From: Ichthyophthirius multifiliis
Lineage: Eukaryota; Ciliophora; Oligohymenophorea; Hymenostomatida
DNA length: 20,205 bases
Direction: 5' to 3'
NCBI RefSeq assembly: GCF_000220395.1
Contig: NW_004086767.1
Location: 1-20,205 of the forward strand
The position numbers were made by a program, and so were the translations under genes. How positions within the stretch are numbered: the first letter of the stretch is position 1; each line of letters starts with the position of its first letter. Of this stretch, positions 1 to 11,920 are shown piece by piece. A model generated the notes under the pieces. That model worked only from the letters and a program-made list of their open reading frames with translations. It ran no database searches and was not told where the DNA came from.

Positions 1-12
1 AATAATAATAAT

Positions 13-64
<52 letters not shown>
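1..64. repeat. AAT/TA microsatellite
   Basis: A short run of AAT trinucleotides passes into an unbroken TA run up to about position 64. Similar TA runs fill most of the larger introns of the channel gene downstream, so this is probably part of an intron of the partial gene that follows. No other signal is seen in it. Confidence 0.9.
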
Positions 65-66
<2 letters not shown>

Positions 67-110
67 AAAACTACATTTTTTTCAAAAATAAACTTTTTTT
101 AATTATTAAG

Positions 111-284
111 ATAAAAGACTAAAATAAACTCTTATGGGGAGTTGAAAATATTTAAAATGGAGACTGTGTAATTAATGATAAATTTTTAGAAATTAATGGG
201 TTTAAAGTTATTTATGTAGATTATAAATATGATTAATTAAATAATGATGAATTTATAAATAATTTATAAAGTTAAATTTTGTGA
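111..284 (+). CDS. 3' terminal exon of an unknown plus-strand gene (possible RAP-like C terminus)
   Basis: This is the last exon of a gene that starts outside the window. It follows a T-rich stretch ending TTATTAAG (acceptor AG at 109-110) and reads without TGA until the stop at 282-284. TAA and TAG are read as Gln. The same frame stays open upstream to about 66, so the exon could begin earlier. The readable C terminus includes LLWGVENIQNGDC, then FLEINGFKVIYVDYKYDQL and an acidic/amide-rich tail. The pattern hydrophobic-LE-x-x-G-F/Y-K-V-I resembles the end of RAP domains (RNA-binding proteins abundant in apicomplexans and ciliates). That assignment rests on one short stretch and is weak; coding status is much firmer than function. 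G falls mainly at codon position 1, as in the other genes here. Confidence 0.6.
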
Positions 285-784
285 TTTTCATTTATTTATT
301 ATATTAATTTTAGTTTTTTTAATAAAGATATATATTTTAAAAATATTTTTTTTTTTTATTAATTTTGTTCATCTATAATTATAGTCAATTAAAATAATTT
401 TTAATAAAGAGATTATTATAATAAAAAATTAATAATCATAATAATAATAACATATATATAATATAAATTAATATTAATATATTACAAATATATAATAATA
501 ATAATTTATTTATTTATTTTATTAAATTAAAAATTATATTCTTTAAAAAAATAATTTAATTTAATTTTTTAAATTAAATATTAATAAAATTTAAAATTAA
601 ATTAAATTTTATTATTATTATTCAAATTTAAAATTAATATTTATGTTAATTATAATATATAATGATATTTCCAATAACTATGTAGATATATATATATATA
701 TTTATATTTTTTTATATACATATATAATTTTTCATATATATATTCATATATATTTTTATATATATTATATATTTATTTATTTTT
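285..784. other. Intergenic AT-rich region between the partial gene and the channel gene
   Basis: About 500 bases of nearly pure A/T lie between the TGA at 284 and the channel start codon at 785. They should hold the 3' end of the upstream transcript and the promoter and 5' leader of the channel gene. I see only A/T tracts, short TA runs near 690-770 and no recognisable regulatory motif or open frame with coding-like G placement. Confidence 0.7.
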
Positions 785-2215
785 ATGGATAAATATTTAA
801 AATATGGCGACTATATGTTTTTGTATTCAGGCGAAGAACCTTATTGTTTCTTATCAGCGAGAAGTAAATACGAATAAAATGTATATATGATTGGATGTTC
901 GAAAAGCATTATTCATGAATATCCAAATACGAGTGAATTAATATTCACAATACATCCAAAATTAGATTATGAAGCAACTAAATAATGCGAAAAAGCCTAT
1001 AAAATAAAAAATATTAAAAACGAGAAATTATAAATTTTAAAAAATCGATAAAGGGAAGAAAATATATTAAATTAATAAAAAATAAATGAGTCATTAGGAA
1101 AATATATAACAATAGATAATGAAATATAAATGTATATATATATATATATAAATATATATAAAAACTATAAATACATATATATTAAAAATATTACAGATAT
1201 CATATATATTCATAATTATATATTAAAGCTAGTCGAGGAAAAAACTCGAGATCTTCCAGTTTATTTTTTTTATAATTAAGTGAAAAGCCTAATTCTGGTA
1301 CTTAATTTCAAATAAAGATTAATCCATATATGAATTTTAAAAAATAAGGCTAATTAATTTCATATGAAGATAAATTTTATTTCTAAACACTTAAATTTAA
1401 AACTGTTATTAAAACTAAAAATCTCCCACTTTTACATGGCGAAGATATGAATAATTTTTATACTTTAAATAGTCTTCCTGTAGGGTTAAATATTAATAAT
1501 TAAATAAATAATACGAGAAAATCATTAGACTAATTTTAGAATACGTCAATTATTTAATTAATGCCAACTTCAGAGTTACTTAATAGTTATAAATAATATG
1601 ATGCGGGGCATTCCAATGAAGAAATATCAACGTTTTAGGCATAGTATTTGCCAATAAGGGGTGATAATAGAATTATAAGATGGGGAGATTATGTTAGGAT
1701 AGGACATGTGGTATTAAAAGATACACTTTAAGGAGTTCTTTTTAATGAAATTAATGCGTCAGGAACTAATGGGGAAGTTTTTTTGGAAACTTAGAGTGTA
1801 TTGGAAAATAAATCGCCAGAAAATTATTCTTCTATCTTTTAAATAGTACCTTGTGTAAGTAAATAGATAGGACATGAGGTTATTTATAAATAATATACGA
1901 AAAATTTTGAACAAAAATATTAATAAATTAGATTAAGACATGTTTTATCTGGAAAATATCTATAGTTTAATGAAAATGGTATTATTATGGAAAATAAAGA
2001 TTTAAATTATAATAATATTAATAAAAAATAAAATAAATAATAAGAAGAAATTACTAGAAATAGGGCTAACTCTTCATTAAGTATATTCAAAAATAGTAAT
2101 ATAGTAAATAGTTTATAAAAAACACTTACATAATCAGATAAAAAAAAAATACATAATAAATAAGAATAAAAAAAAATACATAAAAATAAAATAATTTTAT
2201 AAAAAATAATAATAA

Positions 2216-2266
<51 letters not shown>

Positions 2267-2576
2267 AAATAATATAATAACAGATTAAAATGAAGATTTA
2301 TTTTTATTATAAGAAGATGAATATAATAATTTAAATTAATTTGAATAAGAATATTTAAAAGAAAATATTTTTAATATATTTTCACCAAGTTTAGAAGATA
2401 AATAATTAAATACTACTAGTATTTTTTAGATTAGAAAAAATTTTGATTATTGTGCTTCAATTAATTAATAAGAAGATGCAATTATTATTATGAATTAAGA
2501 TAATTTAGAAAAAGAGGGTATATAATAATTATAAAAATATTAAATAAAATAAAAATAAAAATATATATATAAATAT

Positions 2577-2609
<33 letters not shown>

Positions 2610-5388
2610 AATTTACTTTTATATATATATAATATTAATATTTATTTTTAATATTATTATTATGTTATTTAAAAAAAAGGAAGCAATTTTATTTAAAATA
2701 ATTTTTTTAACTCAATTTTTTAGCCTTTAAATAGTCTTTCAAGACATATATATAAGACTGAATTATAAAATTAAATTAACGGTGATTATTTTTTTTTTAA
2801 GAAAGTTAAAAATTAAGAAATTAATGATATTATGACAGTTCATAGTAAATTTTATACTATTTTATAATTATTGACTCACGAATAAGATATAGATGATACA
2901 ATTTTTTTTAGTAAATGTGAAAATGATATTATTAGTAAATATAATATAAAAATAAAAAATTTTAATTTATTTAAATATACATATATAAATTTATATATAT
3001 ATAATATATTTACTTATATATATATATATATTATTTTATATAAGTATTATCTTTTTGGATGTGTAATTGTAGTTTTACTGAAAATACTAAATACAGACTT
3101 GATAAAATTAAAAATTAACCAATTAAAGAAAGATAAAATTTAATAAGGGAATCTTGTTTTATAGATATTATAATTAAAGTAAAAATATATATATATTAAA
3201 TGGTAATATATTTTTTAAAAAAATCAAATAAATAAAGATATTATGTGATATGTATTTAAAACATAAAATGAAAAACGAAATAATGGAAACAAGAATTGAT
3301 ATATTTACATTTTTTATTACTATTTTAAAGTTTTTGGAATTAATTTGTTTTGATAATTATCCTAATTCTGTATATTGCTATTAGTGGTATTATCTTTTTA
3401 AATAAATAGTTATTGATTCTACAATTTCTGAAGAGTTTAGATTCGATATTTTAATAAATTAATTATTTTAAGTATAAAATTAATTAAATTATATTATTAT
3501 TTATTATAACTATAAAAAAAGACTACTTTATTGAATGTAGGATTAAAAGATGAACTAAATTAAATTGTTGCATCTGTAAATTATGAAAGTTTTAATATAA
3601 AAGCACTTAATTTAATGATTGCTTTTGTTAATTTAATTCCTATAGAGATAGAATGGAATAAGAATAAATAATTTAACTATTATTTGATGAAGAATAAAAT
3701 AGGTAAATATATAAATATATATTTATATAAATTGCCTATTATATTATTATATTTACATAATTATTTTTTAAAATTACTTAATTTTATAAAAGAAAGAATT
3801 AAATTTATTTTATATATTATTAAAAATAATAATAAATATATTAAAATGTATAAAATTATTTTTAAATATTAATACAATAGAAATAAAATATTTAAAAAAT
3901 TAATTGAGATAAATGGTTAGGTATGCCTTTAAATAAATTAAAATAAATTTTTTAATTTAAGAGAAATTAAACTTGAAGATGAATTACATATTACATATTT
4001 AGTAGATATGGTATAATTAATAATAGAATTATGTAAAGGAGGAATTTGGTTAGTAGAAAAGTATATATAAGATTTATTCGAATTTAATCTTTTGATTAAA
4101 GTATTTAAAAATCCTTAAATTAGAATGGATTTTAGAAGTATTTTTTTAGATTTATTTAAATAATTTTATATTTCTTAAGATTTTAAGTAATTAAATATTT
4201 TTTTTTAAATGTTTTAAATTAATTTATAAAACAAAAAAGAAATGTATATAAATATATAGATATTGATATATATTTATATATATATATATATAAATATATG
4301 ATTATATTTATATATATATTTTAAATATATATTTTTAATATATATATTTATATATATAAACTTATTATAATTAGTTTTTTATTTTTTTTATTATTAATGT
4401 ATGCAAAGATTAATTTAGTAGGAAACTTATGAGTATATAATAATTATAGAAAAAGATCTTATTATTAATTCTGAATATCTTAATCGAATTTAATAAATAA
4501 AGGACGATGTATATATGAAATACATAAAGGATGAATACATAAATTTAAAAGTATTTATTTAAACAATCATTTCAGAATTTACTCTACAATTAGAAAATGC
4601 GATTAATCAAAATTCTCATTTTTTTTTAATTGATGAAGAAATTTAAATAAATAATTAAAATTAAATAAAAAAATTGGTTTTATCAGTTTTAAAAATCGCT
4701 CGATTTTTATTATAGAGGAACTTTTATTCACACAAAGAAATATTATATTTAGAAAATTAATTATAAATTATGTTAAAAAAAGGCCATAATCATTTATTTT
4801 TGGAAAAGAAAAATCATAAGTAATAACCATATTTATAAGAAAATCTTGAAAATAATAATTAATAAGGAGGTCATGAATGGATGACTTAATCTTTAAAAAT
4901 TTTAACTCAAATTTAAAAATATAAACTAAATTGGCATTTAATGAATTTTTATAGTAAATAAGAAGGACAATCTAATAATATTTAATAGGAATTTTATATG
5001 CAAGAAAAAAGTAATCAATAAAATAATTAATCAATTTTTATTCATCTAAAATAGAATTATAGAAAAAATAGAAACAGAAAAATTAGAAAAGTGAATCTCC
5101 TTCATTTAAAAATAATTATATAAGAAGAATTAAACATATTTAAGTTATTAAATAGATTTTTTAAGAAAAGACTCATACTTATATTAAAGAATATATGGAT
5201 TGTATTGATCAAGAATTTATTTATTTTCTACATTAATTGATGAATATTGGAAGCTTTAAACTTAATTAGGAAATTATCTAATTGATATTCAATATTATAA
5301 ATATGCCAATGAGTTTTTTGAGTTCTCTTAGTTAAGTTTTGGTTATTACACAAAAAGATATTTATAAATATTAAAAGTAATTTAATTT

Positions 5389-5430
<42 letters not shown>

Positions 5431-7426
5431 ATTTAATTATTTTATTAAGATTATTAAATATTTATTATTAATTACATTTACTTATTAACGATTATTAAAT
5501 AATCAAATGTGATGATATTGAAAGTGAAGAAAATTGCATTAAAAATATGGCAACAAATGTAAAGGAATTAATCGATTAAATTTTTCATCCAAATGAAGAA
5601 AATATAGATTCTTTTTAACATAGCTACTAATAGAATTTACATTAATAAAATAAAAATTAATAAAATAATAACAATTAGTAATATTTAATTAATTTATAAT
5701 AATAATAATTATCAATTTAAATAAAAAATCCATTAATAAATGAAGAATAAAAATACATAGATAATAATTTTATATCTAAAGCATTATCAAAAAGTAATAT
5801 TAATATAAATGATGTTTAAAAAAATAATATTTTTCATAATGATTTTTCAGATAATTATGAATTATTAAAAAAAAAAAACCCAATTTTTAAAATAAAAACC
5901 TTTGCAAATGATAATAACGATAATAATATTTAATAAGACCAAAAACTGTTTTCTTTAAATTAAAAAAATATATAAAATTTAAAAGGGGATGAATATTCTA
6001 ATATTTAGTCACCAGAATAGAGTAGTATTATTAAAGAAAATGATTATGGAAATGAAAATGTATAGGCATATGAAGAAGATTAAAACCATTAAGTTGTTAA
6101 TTAATTCCCATCTCCACATAATATAGGAGAATATATTAAATAAAATAAATTTTTAGATATCGGAATTCAAACCGAAATAAATACAATTAATAATAATAAA
6201 GAAAATAATAAATTTATAATAAAAAAAAAAGATAATATAGATTAATAATAATAATAAATTACTTAATAAAATGAAGTTGTAATGTATAAATTATATAAAA
6301 ATTATTAATTTGAATTAAATAATTTAATATATTAATAAAATTATCTAACTTCTTTAAATTTTATTAATAAAATAATTGATATTTTAATATTAGTTTCTTA
6401 AGTTACTGCCTTATCGAAGAATTAGGCAAAAATTTAAATAAAAAATAACCTTATTAGTGATTGTTTAGCTATTTTGATTTACTATGCTTTCAAAAATAAC
6501 GAAAATTAAAATTATTTATTAAAACATAAAAAATTACTTGAGGAATAAAATGGACTTATAAAATAACTTATTTAACATTAAGATATATAAATTATTGAAA
6601 TGACATTTATTTTATTAAAACATATTCATTTAGATAATTATTCGATTTTATTAGAAATTTTAGAAGATAAATAATAATAGAATTTATTTGAGAGATATTT
6701 AAAAAAGTTTTAGGAAAATTTCACAAAAAAAAGAGTTTTTTTTTTGTCTTTATTATATTTAATTTTTACCATATTTATTTACTTTATAAAATAAATAATA
6801 AGTACTTATATAAAATTAGGCTTTTATTATTAATTAATTCATAAAATATAAATTTGATATAAACTAGTTTATTTTCTATTTCGCTAATTAAGCTCTAAAT
6901 ATCAAAATTTAAATAAACGAATAAAAAAACGAAATTAATATTCCAATAGAGATTGCTTTTTTAATTTCTTTTTTAAGGACTTTCAGGTTATTAGCTTCTA
7001 ATTGTAATTCATATGTAAATAATTATATTAGGTCATTATTTACTATCAAATAAATTTCTGATTTGATTAAGGATTTAGACTAGTGGTGGCCATTAAAAAC
7101 TGAGTTTTTACTTTATTTAACTGAAGCTTATTTAAATTAAAAAAAAATAGAATATAGCGAAATGATGGAGTTATAAAATTTATTTAAAACAGTACTATAA
7201 GAGGAAATTATGTAATTTTAAGAAAATTTAGTGAAAAAAAATAAAAATAATAACTGCTTTTTCATAACTAATAATATTTAAAATTTATTTGATGAAATAT
7301 AAATTGACTGTCCAATAAATTTATAAGAGTTTTATATATATGTAAAATTTAATTTAGCTTTTGAATAATATATAGTATTTGGCATATTAAGAACTTTTAG
7401 ATTTTATATTTTTTAAGTATTAAATT

Positions 7427-7461
<35 letters not shown>

Positions 7462-9847
7462 TTCTATATATATATATTTAAGTTAAATAATGAACTAAAT
7501 GATTCTGAATTATTTATTATAAATTTTTATTATCAATATTGTATAGATTTAAGAGATTATTTATTAACTTTTAGAAATATAAAAAGAAGTACTAGAGAAA
7601 CAACTTTAAAATTAAATATTTAATTATTTAAAAGTATAAATTATATTTACATATTTTTCTAATTATATATTTATTTTATAATAAAGAAATTACAAATGCA
7701 GATTAACAATAGTAAAAAAGTCCTTCTTTATCTTTTATGCCATAAAGAAGAATATCATAATCAAATTAAATCTTAAATACTATATAATAGGTAGATTAGA
7801 TACTTGAAATGAAATAATTGAAAAGATTATAAATAAATATAATCTTATCTAAACAATAATATGATTAAAAATTTGAAGTTAATAAATAGCATTAAGTCTA
7901 AAATCAAAAAAAAGCTAACCTGTAAGATTTAGAATTAATATAGTCTTAATAATTAAATAAATTAGTTTAAATTTAAGTAAATGTTAAATTAGATAATAGT
8001 AAGTCTTTTTAAGTAATAAATTAAAAAAAATAAAATAAAGAAAATAAATATATTTTAATAAAAAAAAAATAGAAATGTTTAAAATAATATTTAATAATTT
8101 TGTAAAAAGTAAATAAATCTGATTTGTAAATAAGATTAAATGCATTAAAAGTTTTAAGAAATATATCTAATTTTAATAAGGATTTTTAAATTTATGAATC
8201 TATTTAAAACGATTTATGTGAAATTGGTTTTATGAAATTATTATGTAATGTTATTATTAATGAAGTAAATGAAAATACAAAAACAGAATTTATTATTGGA
8301 TTAAATGATTTTATGAATGAATCTAATTAATAAATAAAAAGTGCTTTTTATAATTATTTAGTTTAAGACGAAAATAATTAGTTTCTTTTAACTTTATAAA
8401 ACTTTCTCTTAAGCAGTTTTAAATAATTTAAAGAATGTTAAAAAACATTTTCTTAGAATTCAAAATAAATGTAATTTTAATTTATTGAATTTTTTAAAAA
8501 ATAACTAATATATTTACAATCTTTAGAAAAAAATAATTTTTAAATATATTTTGTAAAATAATAATAATAAAAATAAAATTATAAAATATTTTTATATATA
8601 CTGAATAATTTATTTAATTATATTTTTTAAAAAAGGGAAGAATTAAAACCTTGGATAGATATTATTCAACCTAATTTTAATATATTAAATAATTAAATTA
8701 AATATAATAATTAATTTTAAGAATATATAAAACAAAAAGTTAAAAAATCTTTTTAAGTATTAGAATTAATAAAATTAAGTTGCAAATAAAACTATATAGA
8801 AATGTAAAATTTTTATAGAAATTAAGTTAATTTAGATGGTTGTATAAAAAAACAAAGCATAAATTTTATAATACTAATTTCCGATATTTTTTCAAAATAC
8901 CATAAATAAATAAATGAGGAAAATCTTCATTTTGGTAAATAAATAATAGAAACTTTAATTCAAATGATTATAGGACCATGTAAAGAAAATTAAAAGATAT
9001 TAGCTTAATCAAAAGTATAATTAAATATATTCTTATTATAAATAAATATATATATATATATATATATATATTTATTTATATTTATTTATATATTTATAAA
9101 TTCTTTTTTATATAGATATTTGAAAATATATAAGATATAATGAATGAACTTTTCGAAAAAGATATTATTAAATTAGAATATTAAGGCGATTTTATAGAAT
9201 TTAATAATAAAATTTTATTTTTAATTTATTTATTGTTTGAAGGGAATTAAGATTAATAAGTAATATAAAAATTATGTAAATTAATTAATCCTAGATTGTT
9301 TTATAATTAAATTATTAAACACTATAAAAATTATTCATAGATATAAGGTCTACTAAAAAATAAACATAAAGGTATACTAAAAAAAATTATTTTTTTATGA
9401 AATATAAATAATAGGATTATATTTATGTTCAATTAATTTTTTTTCAAATAAATAAAAAAAAAATGAATTTCTATCTACTTTAAATATAGAATAATTAGAT
9501 AAATTTATTATGGATAATGAAAAGTATTTATCGAAAAAATATAAATTTATTGAATCTTGGCTTTATTAATTAAAAAGTTAATAATTATTAAGTTTATGTA
9601 ATAAAAACTACATAATAATATAATATTTATCATTTGTAAATAATACTTTTAAAAAAATGTGTAAAGAAATAATTGAATAATAAGATGAATAATTAAAAAA
9701 AAATATAATATAAATAAAATAATAAATAGTTTCTATAGAAATAATTAATTAATAAAATTTAGTTTAAAAAATTTATTTTCCGAAAGATCCGTTGACATAA
9801 TATTTATCAAAAACTACAAAAGTAAATAGAAAAAAAAAAATATAATA

Positions 9848-9889
<42 letters not shown>

Positions 9890-11570
9890 TTTTTTTTATA
9901 TTATTTTTTATATAAATATATTATATAAAACTTTAATATATTTAGGAAAGATTTCTCGAAAATGCAATAATTAATTCTGCAAATGATAAGATAAAATTTT
10001 TATTGTCATTTAATTAAATATTTTAGGATGAAATGAAGCATTTTTTAAAATTAAGGGCTATAGGCATATATTTTCATTTATCTATTATTAAAAATGCTAA
10101 GAACTTAAATTTATTTTTAATTTTTATTATAAATTTGTTTTTGTTTTTTGATTAATATGATGATAATTTTATTTGCATTTTTATTACTTATTTACAAATT
10201 CTAAGTACATTTTTAATTTTATTTTTTTGGATGATTTTAAAATTTCCTTTAGAGTATTTTTTATCTATTTTTCTTTTTAATATTTTTTTTTTTTTTTTTA
10301 GATATACAGAAATTTAAAGAAAATATTAGAGTAGAATAAAGAAAAATAAATATTAGAATATATTTAGGATATATAATTTTTTTAAATCAAGTCATATTTT
10401 ATATTTGATAATAAATATTTTAGTATCAGTAATAGGATTATGTTTTAGTAAAATTTTCTATACTTTTCTACTTTTAGATATTATAGATAGATCTCCTGTA
10501 TTAAAAAATATAATAAAACCAGTAACTATAAATGCGAAATAATTATTACTTTCAGTTATAATTGGATGCACATTTCTATATATTTATTCAGCTTTAGGCT
10601 ATTATTCAGATATAAAAAAAACACTTATATATACAAATAATTAAAATTACGAAATATGTTCTACACCTTGGGATTGTTTTACTTTTATATTAGGATAAGC
10701 ATTAAGATAAGGTATTAAATTATTTATAAAACATATAAATAGAAAAAAAATATTAAATAAAATATAAAAATAATTAAAAAAAATAAAAATAAAATATTAA
10801 AATATATATTAATATTTATATAGAAAAAGATATAAATGTAAATATATATATATTTATATAAAAAAATATATAAATATAGATATATAAATATATAAAATAT
10901 AAAATATATATATATAATATAAATATATAAATATATATTTATATATATTTTTATATATTTATATTTATGCATAGGAGGAGGTATAGGAGATTTAATATAA
11001 ATGCCTGATCCAATTAATCATTCATAATATTATTATAGATTTATATATGATTTAACATTTTATTTAATTATAAATGTGATTTGGTTAAATATTATATTTG
11101 GTATTATTATTGATGCTTTTGCTGAATTAAGAGATGCTAAAAATGCAAAAGGTTAATTTTATTTTTTTTATTTTATTTTTTTATTATTTTATAATACATT
11201 ATATTAATATTTTTTTCCAGATTTTGATCAATAAAATAAATGTTTTATATGCAATTTAGAAAGAGATGTATTTGAAAACTAAGGACTAAATTTTAAAAAA
11301 CATAGAAAAAAAGAACATAATATTTGGAATTACATATATTATATTGTATACTTACAATAAAAAGATAAAAATTCTTTTAATGGAACTGATTATTATATTT
11401 AAAATAAGTTAAAAAACGATGATATTACATGGTATCCAATAGGAAGAGCTATTTAAATTGAATGTTTAAAGGACGAAAGTAAATAATAAAATATAGAATA
11501 GAATTTATATAATGCTATTATTAAACTATAAGATTAATTAAATCAATAAAAATAAATATAAAATGAATGA
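785..11570 (+). CDS. Inositol 1,4,5-trisphosphate receptor-family calcium-release channel, 18 exons, 3,016 aa
   Basis: This is a tetrameric intracellular Ca2+ channel of the IP3R/RyR family, expected in ER, alveolar or contractile-vacuole membranes. Exons: 785-1131, 1197-2080, 2284-2517, 2680-2934, 3045-3178, 3238-3471, 3522-4243, 4409-5010, 5055-5376, 5450-6734, 6820-7416, 7483-7633, 7687-9014, 9116-9371, 9415-9821, 9946-10711, 10975-11151, 11221-11570. Every intron is GT-AG and the sum is divisible by three, so no frameshift is needed. Order of parts (approximate residues): N-terminal ligand-core region 1-270 (IQIYHIYSQLYI matches the family's IQLLH segment); MIR from WGDYVRIGHVVL, about 278-410; RIH including KERQNLIRE near 600; a long low-complexity Asn/Gln-rich insert about 1250-1500; RIH-associated region about 2280-2360 with EMQNFYRNQ and GPCKENQ; transmembrane segments from about 2640; filter GGGIGD at 2841-2846; S6 ending DAFAELRD; C-terminal zinc finger CFICNLERD...H...H near 2906. 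The start was chosen as the first ATG before the conserved N terminus. The 2081 donor could instead be 2111. The protein is somewhat longer than animal IP3Rs (about 2,700 aa). Confidence 0.95.
1681..2080 (+). other. MIR-domain portion of the channel gene, with altered IP3-contact loop
   Basis: The stretch begins WGDYVRIGHVVL and ends in a second MIR-like motif, RHVLSGKYLQFNENG. In animal IP3Rs the first MIR repeat carries VFLRTTGR, whose R-T-T-G-R residues contact IP3. Here the aligned loop reads EVFLETQS, so the Arg and the Gly-Arg are not kept. Alignment is by eye and from memory of the family. Confidence 0.7.
2207..2264. repeat. AAT trinucleotide repeat inside channel intron 2
   Basis: This is a nearly perfect AAT/ATA run. 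In one frame it would read as poly-Asn, but using the GTATAT donor at 2081 and the ACAG acceptor ending at 2283 puts it in a 203-nt intron and restores the downstream frame (NEDLFLLQEDEY). I therefore treat it as intronic. Confidence 0.75.
4244..4408 (+). other. Channel intron 7, TA-rich
   Basis: The donor GTATATAAAT follows AAAAAAGAAAT, and the acceptor is ATGCAAAG. The intron is 165 nt, phase 2, and almost entirely TA repeats. It joins QNKKEI to LIQQETYEYI in frame. An earlier acceptor at 4374 (AATTAG) would put the next exon out of frame. Confidence 0.7.
5396..5425. repeat. TA microsatellite in channel intron 9
   Basis: A pure TA run lies within the 73-nt intron 5377-5449 of the channel gene. 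Its position in the intron is typical of the gene: equivalent TA runs occupy introns at about 2585-2609, 7435-7461, 9048-9071 and 9851-9884. Confidence 0.85.
9851..9884. repeat. TA microsatellite in channel intron 15
   Basis: A TA run of about 34 bases lies inside the 124-nt intron 9822-9945, just upstream of the exon that starts the transmembrane domain (ERFLENAII). No coding reading is needed through it. Confidence 0.85.
10545..11151 (+). other. Pore module of the channel (S5, selectivity filter, S6) split by a 263-nt intron
   Basis: S5 reads LLLSVIIGCTFLYIY. The pore helix CSTPWDCFTFILGQALRQ leads into GGGIGD, the counterpart of GGGVGD in IP3Rs. The intron 10712-10974 falls inside the first Gly codon of the filter. 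After it come YDLTFYLIINVIWLNIIFG and IIIDAFAELRD, the S6 helix and its cytosolic end, matching the family signature almost residue by residue. The Asp of GD, needed for divalent conduction in the family, is present, so this should be a working Ca2+ pore. Confidence 0.93.
11221..11570 (+). other. C-terminal zinc-finger and tail exon of the channel
   Basis: CFICNLERDVFEN is followed by KKHRKKEHNIWNY, giving the C-x2-C and H-x4-H pairs of the conserved IP3R/RyR C-terminal zinc-binding fold that couples S6 to the cytosolic domains. A family-typical DITWYPIGRAI segment follows, then a Gln/Asn-rich helix ending at TGA 11568-11570. The intron just before (11152-11220) ends TTTTTTTCCAG, the most pyrimidine-rich acceptor in the gene. 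Confidence 0.92.
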
Positions 11571-11920
11571 TATAAAAATATTATAAAAAATAAAAAAATA
11601 ATTAATATATAATATAAATAGATATATATGTAAATTTATATATAAATATAAAAAAAAATTATATATATTTAAATATATATATATATATTAAATATATATT
11701 TTATTTATATTATATATATTTTATTTTTATAATAATATATATTTTTATATTATATTTATTTAATAAATTTTCTTATTTTTCATTTTTTTATTTTAGTTTA
11801 AATTTATTTTATTTTATTTTTATATAAATCTTTTTAAAAAAAAAAATATAAAATTAAAATTTTTATTATTTAAATTAATATTATATAAAAATTTATTTGT
11901 TTTTATATTTTCTAAATAAA
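11571..11920. other. Intergenic AT-rich region after the channel gene
   Basis: About 350 bases of TA-rich DNA lie between the channel stop and the next plus-strand frame. They should carry the channel 3' UTR and polyadenylation site, but no distinct signal stands out from the background. Confidence 0.6.

Noticed and set aside
3684-3872. Small plus-strand open frame as a separate gene
   Set aside because: It is in the same frame as, and continuous with, the 3522-4243 exon of the channel; the terminal TAA is a Gln codon.
1132-9414. Apparent frameshifts in the channel gene near 1264, 2150, 5035, 6730 and 9391, at homopolymers
   Set aside because: Each disappears when a short GT-AG intron is recognised (1132-1196, 2081-2283, 5011-5054, 6735-6819, 9372-9414). 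The summed exons are then divisible by three and domain homology runs through, so neither sequencing error nor pseudogene is needed.
10724-10972. Minus-strand open stretch of low-complexity I/Y/K codons
   Set aside because: It lies entirely within the 263-nt TA-rich channel intron and has no coding character.
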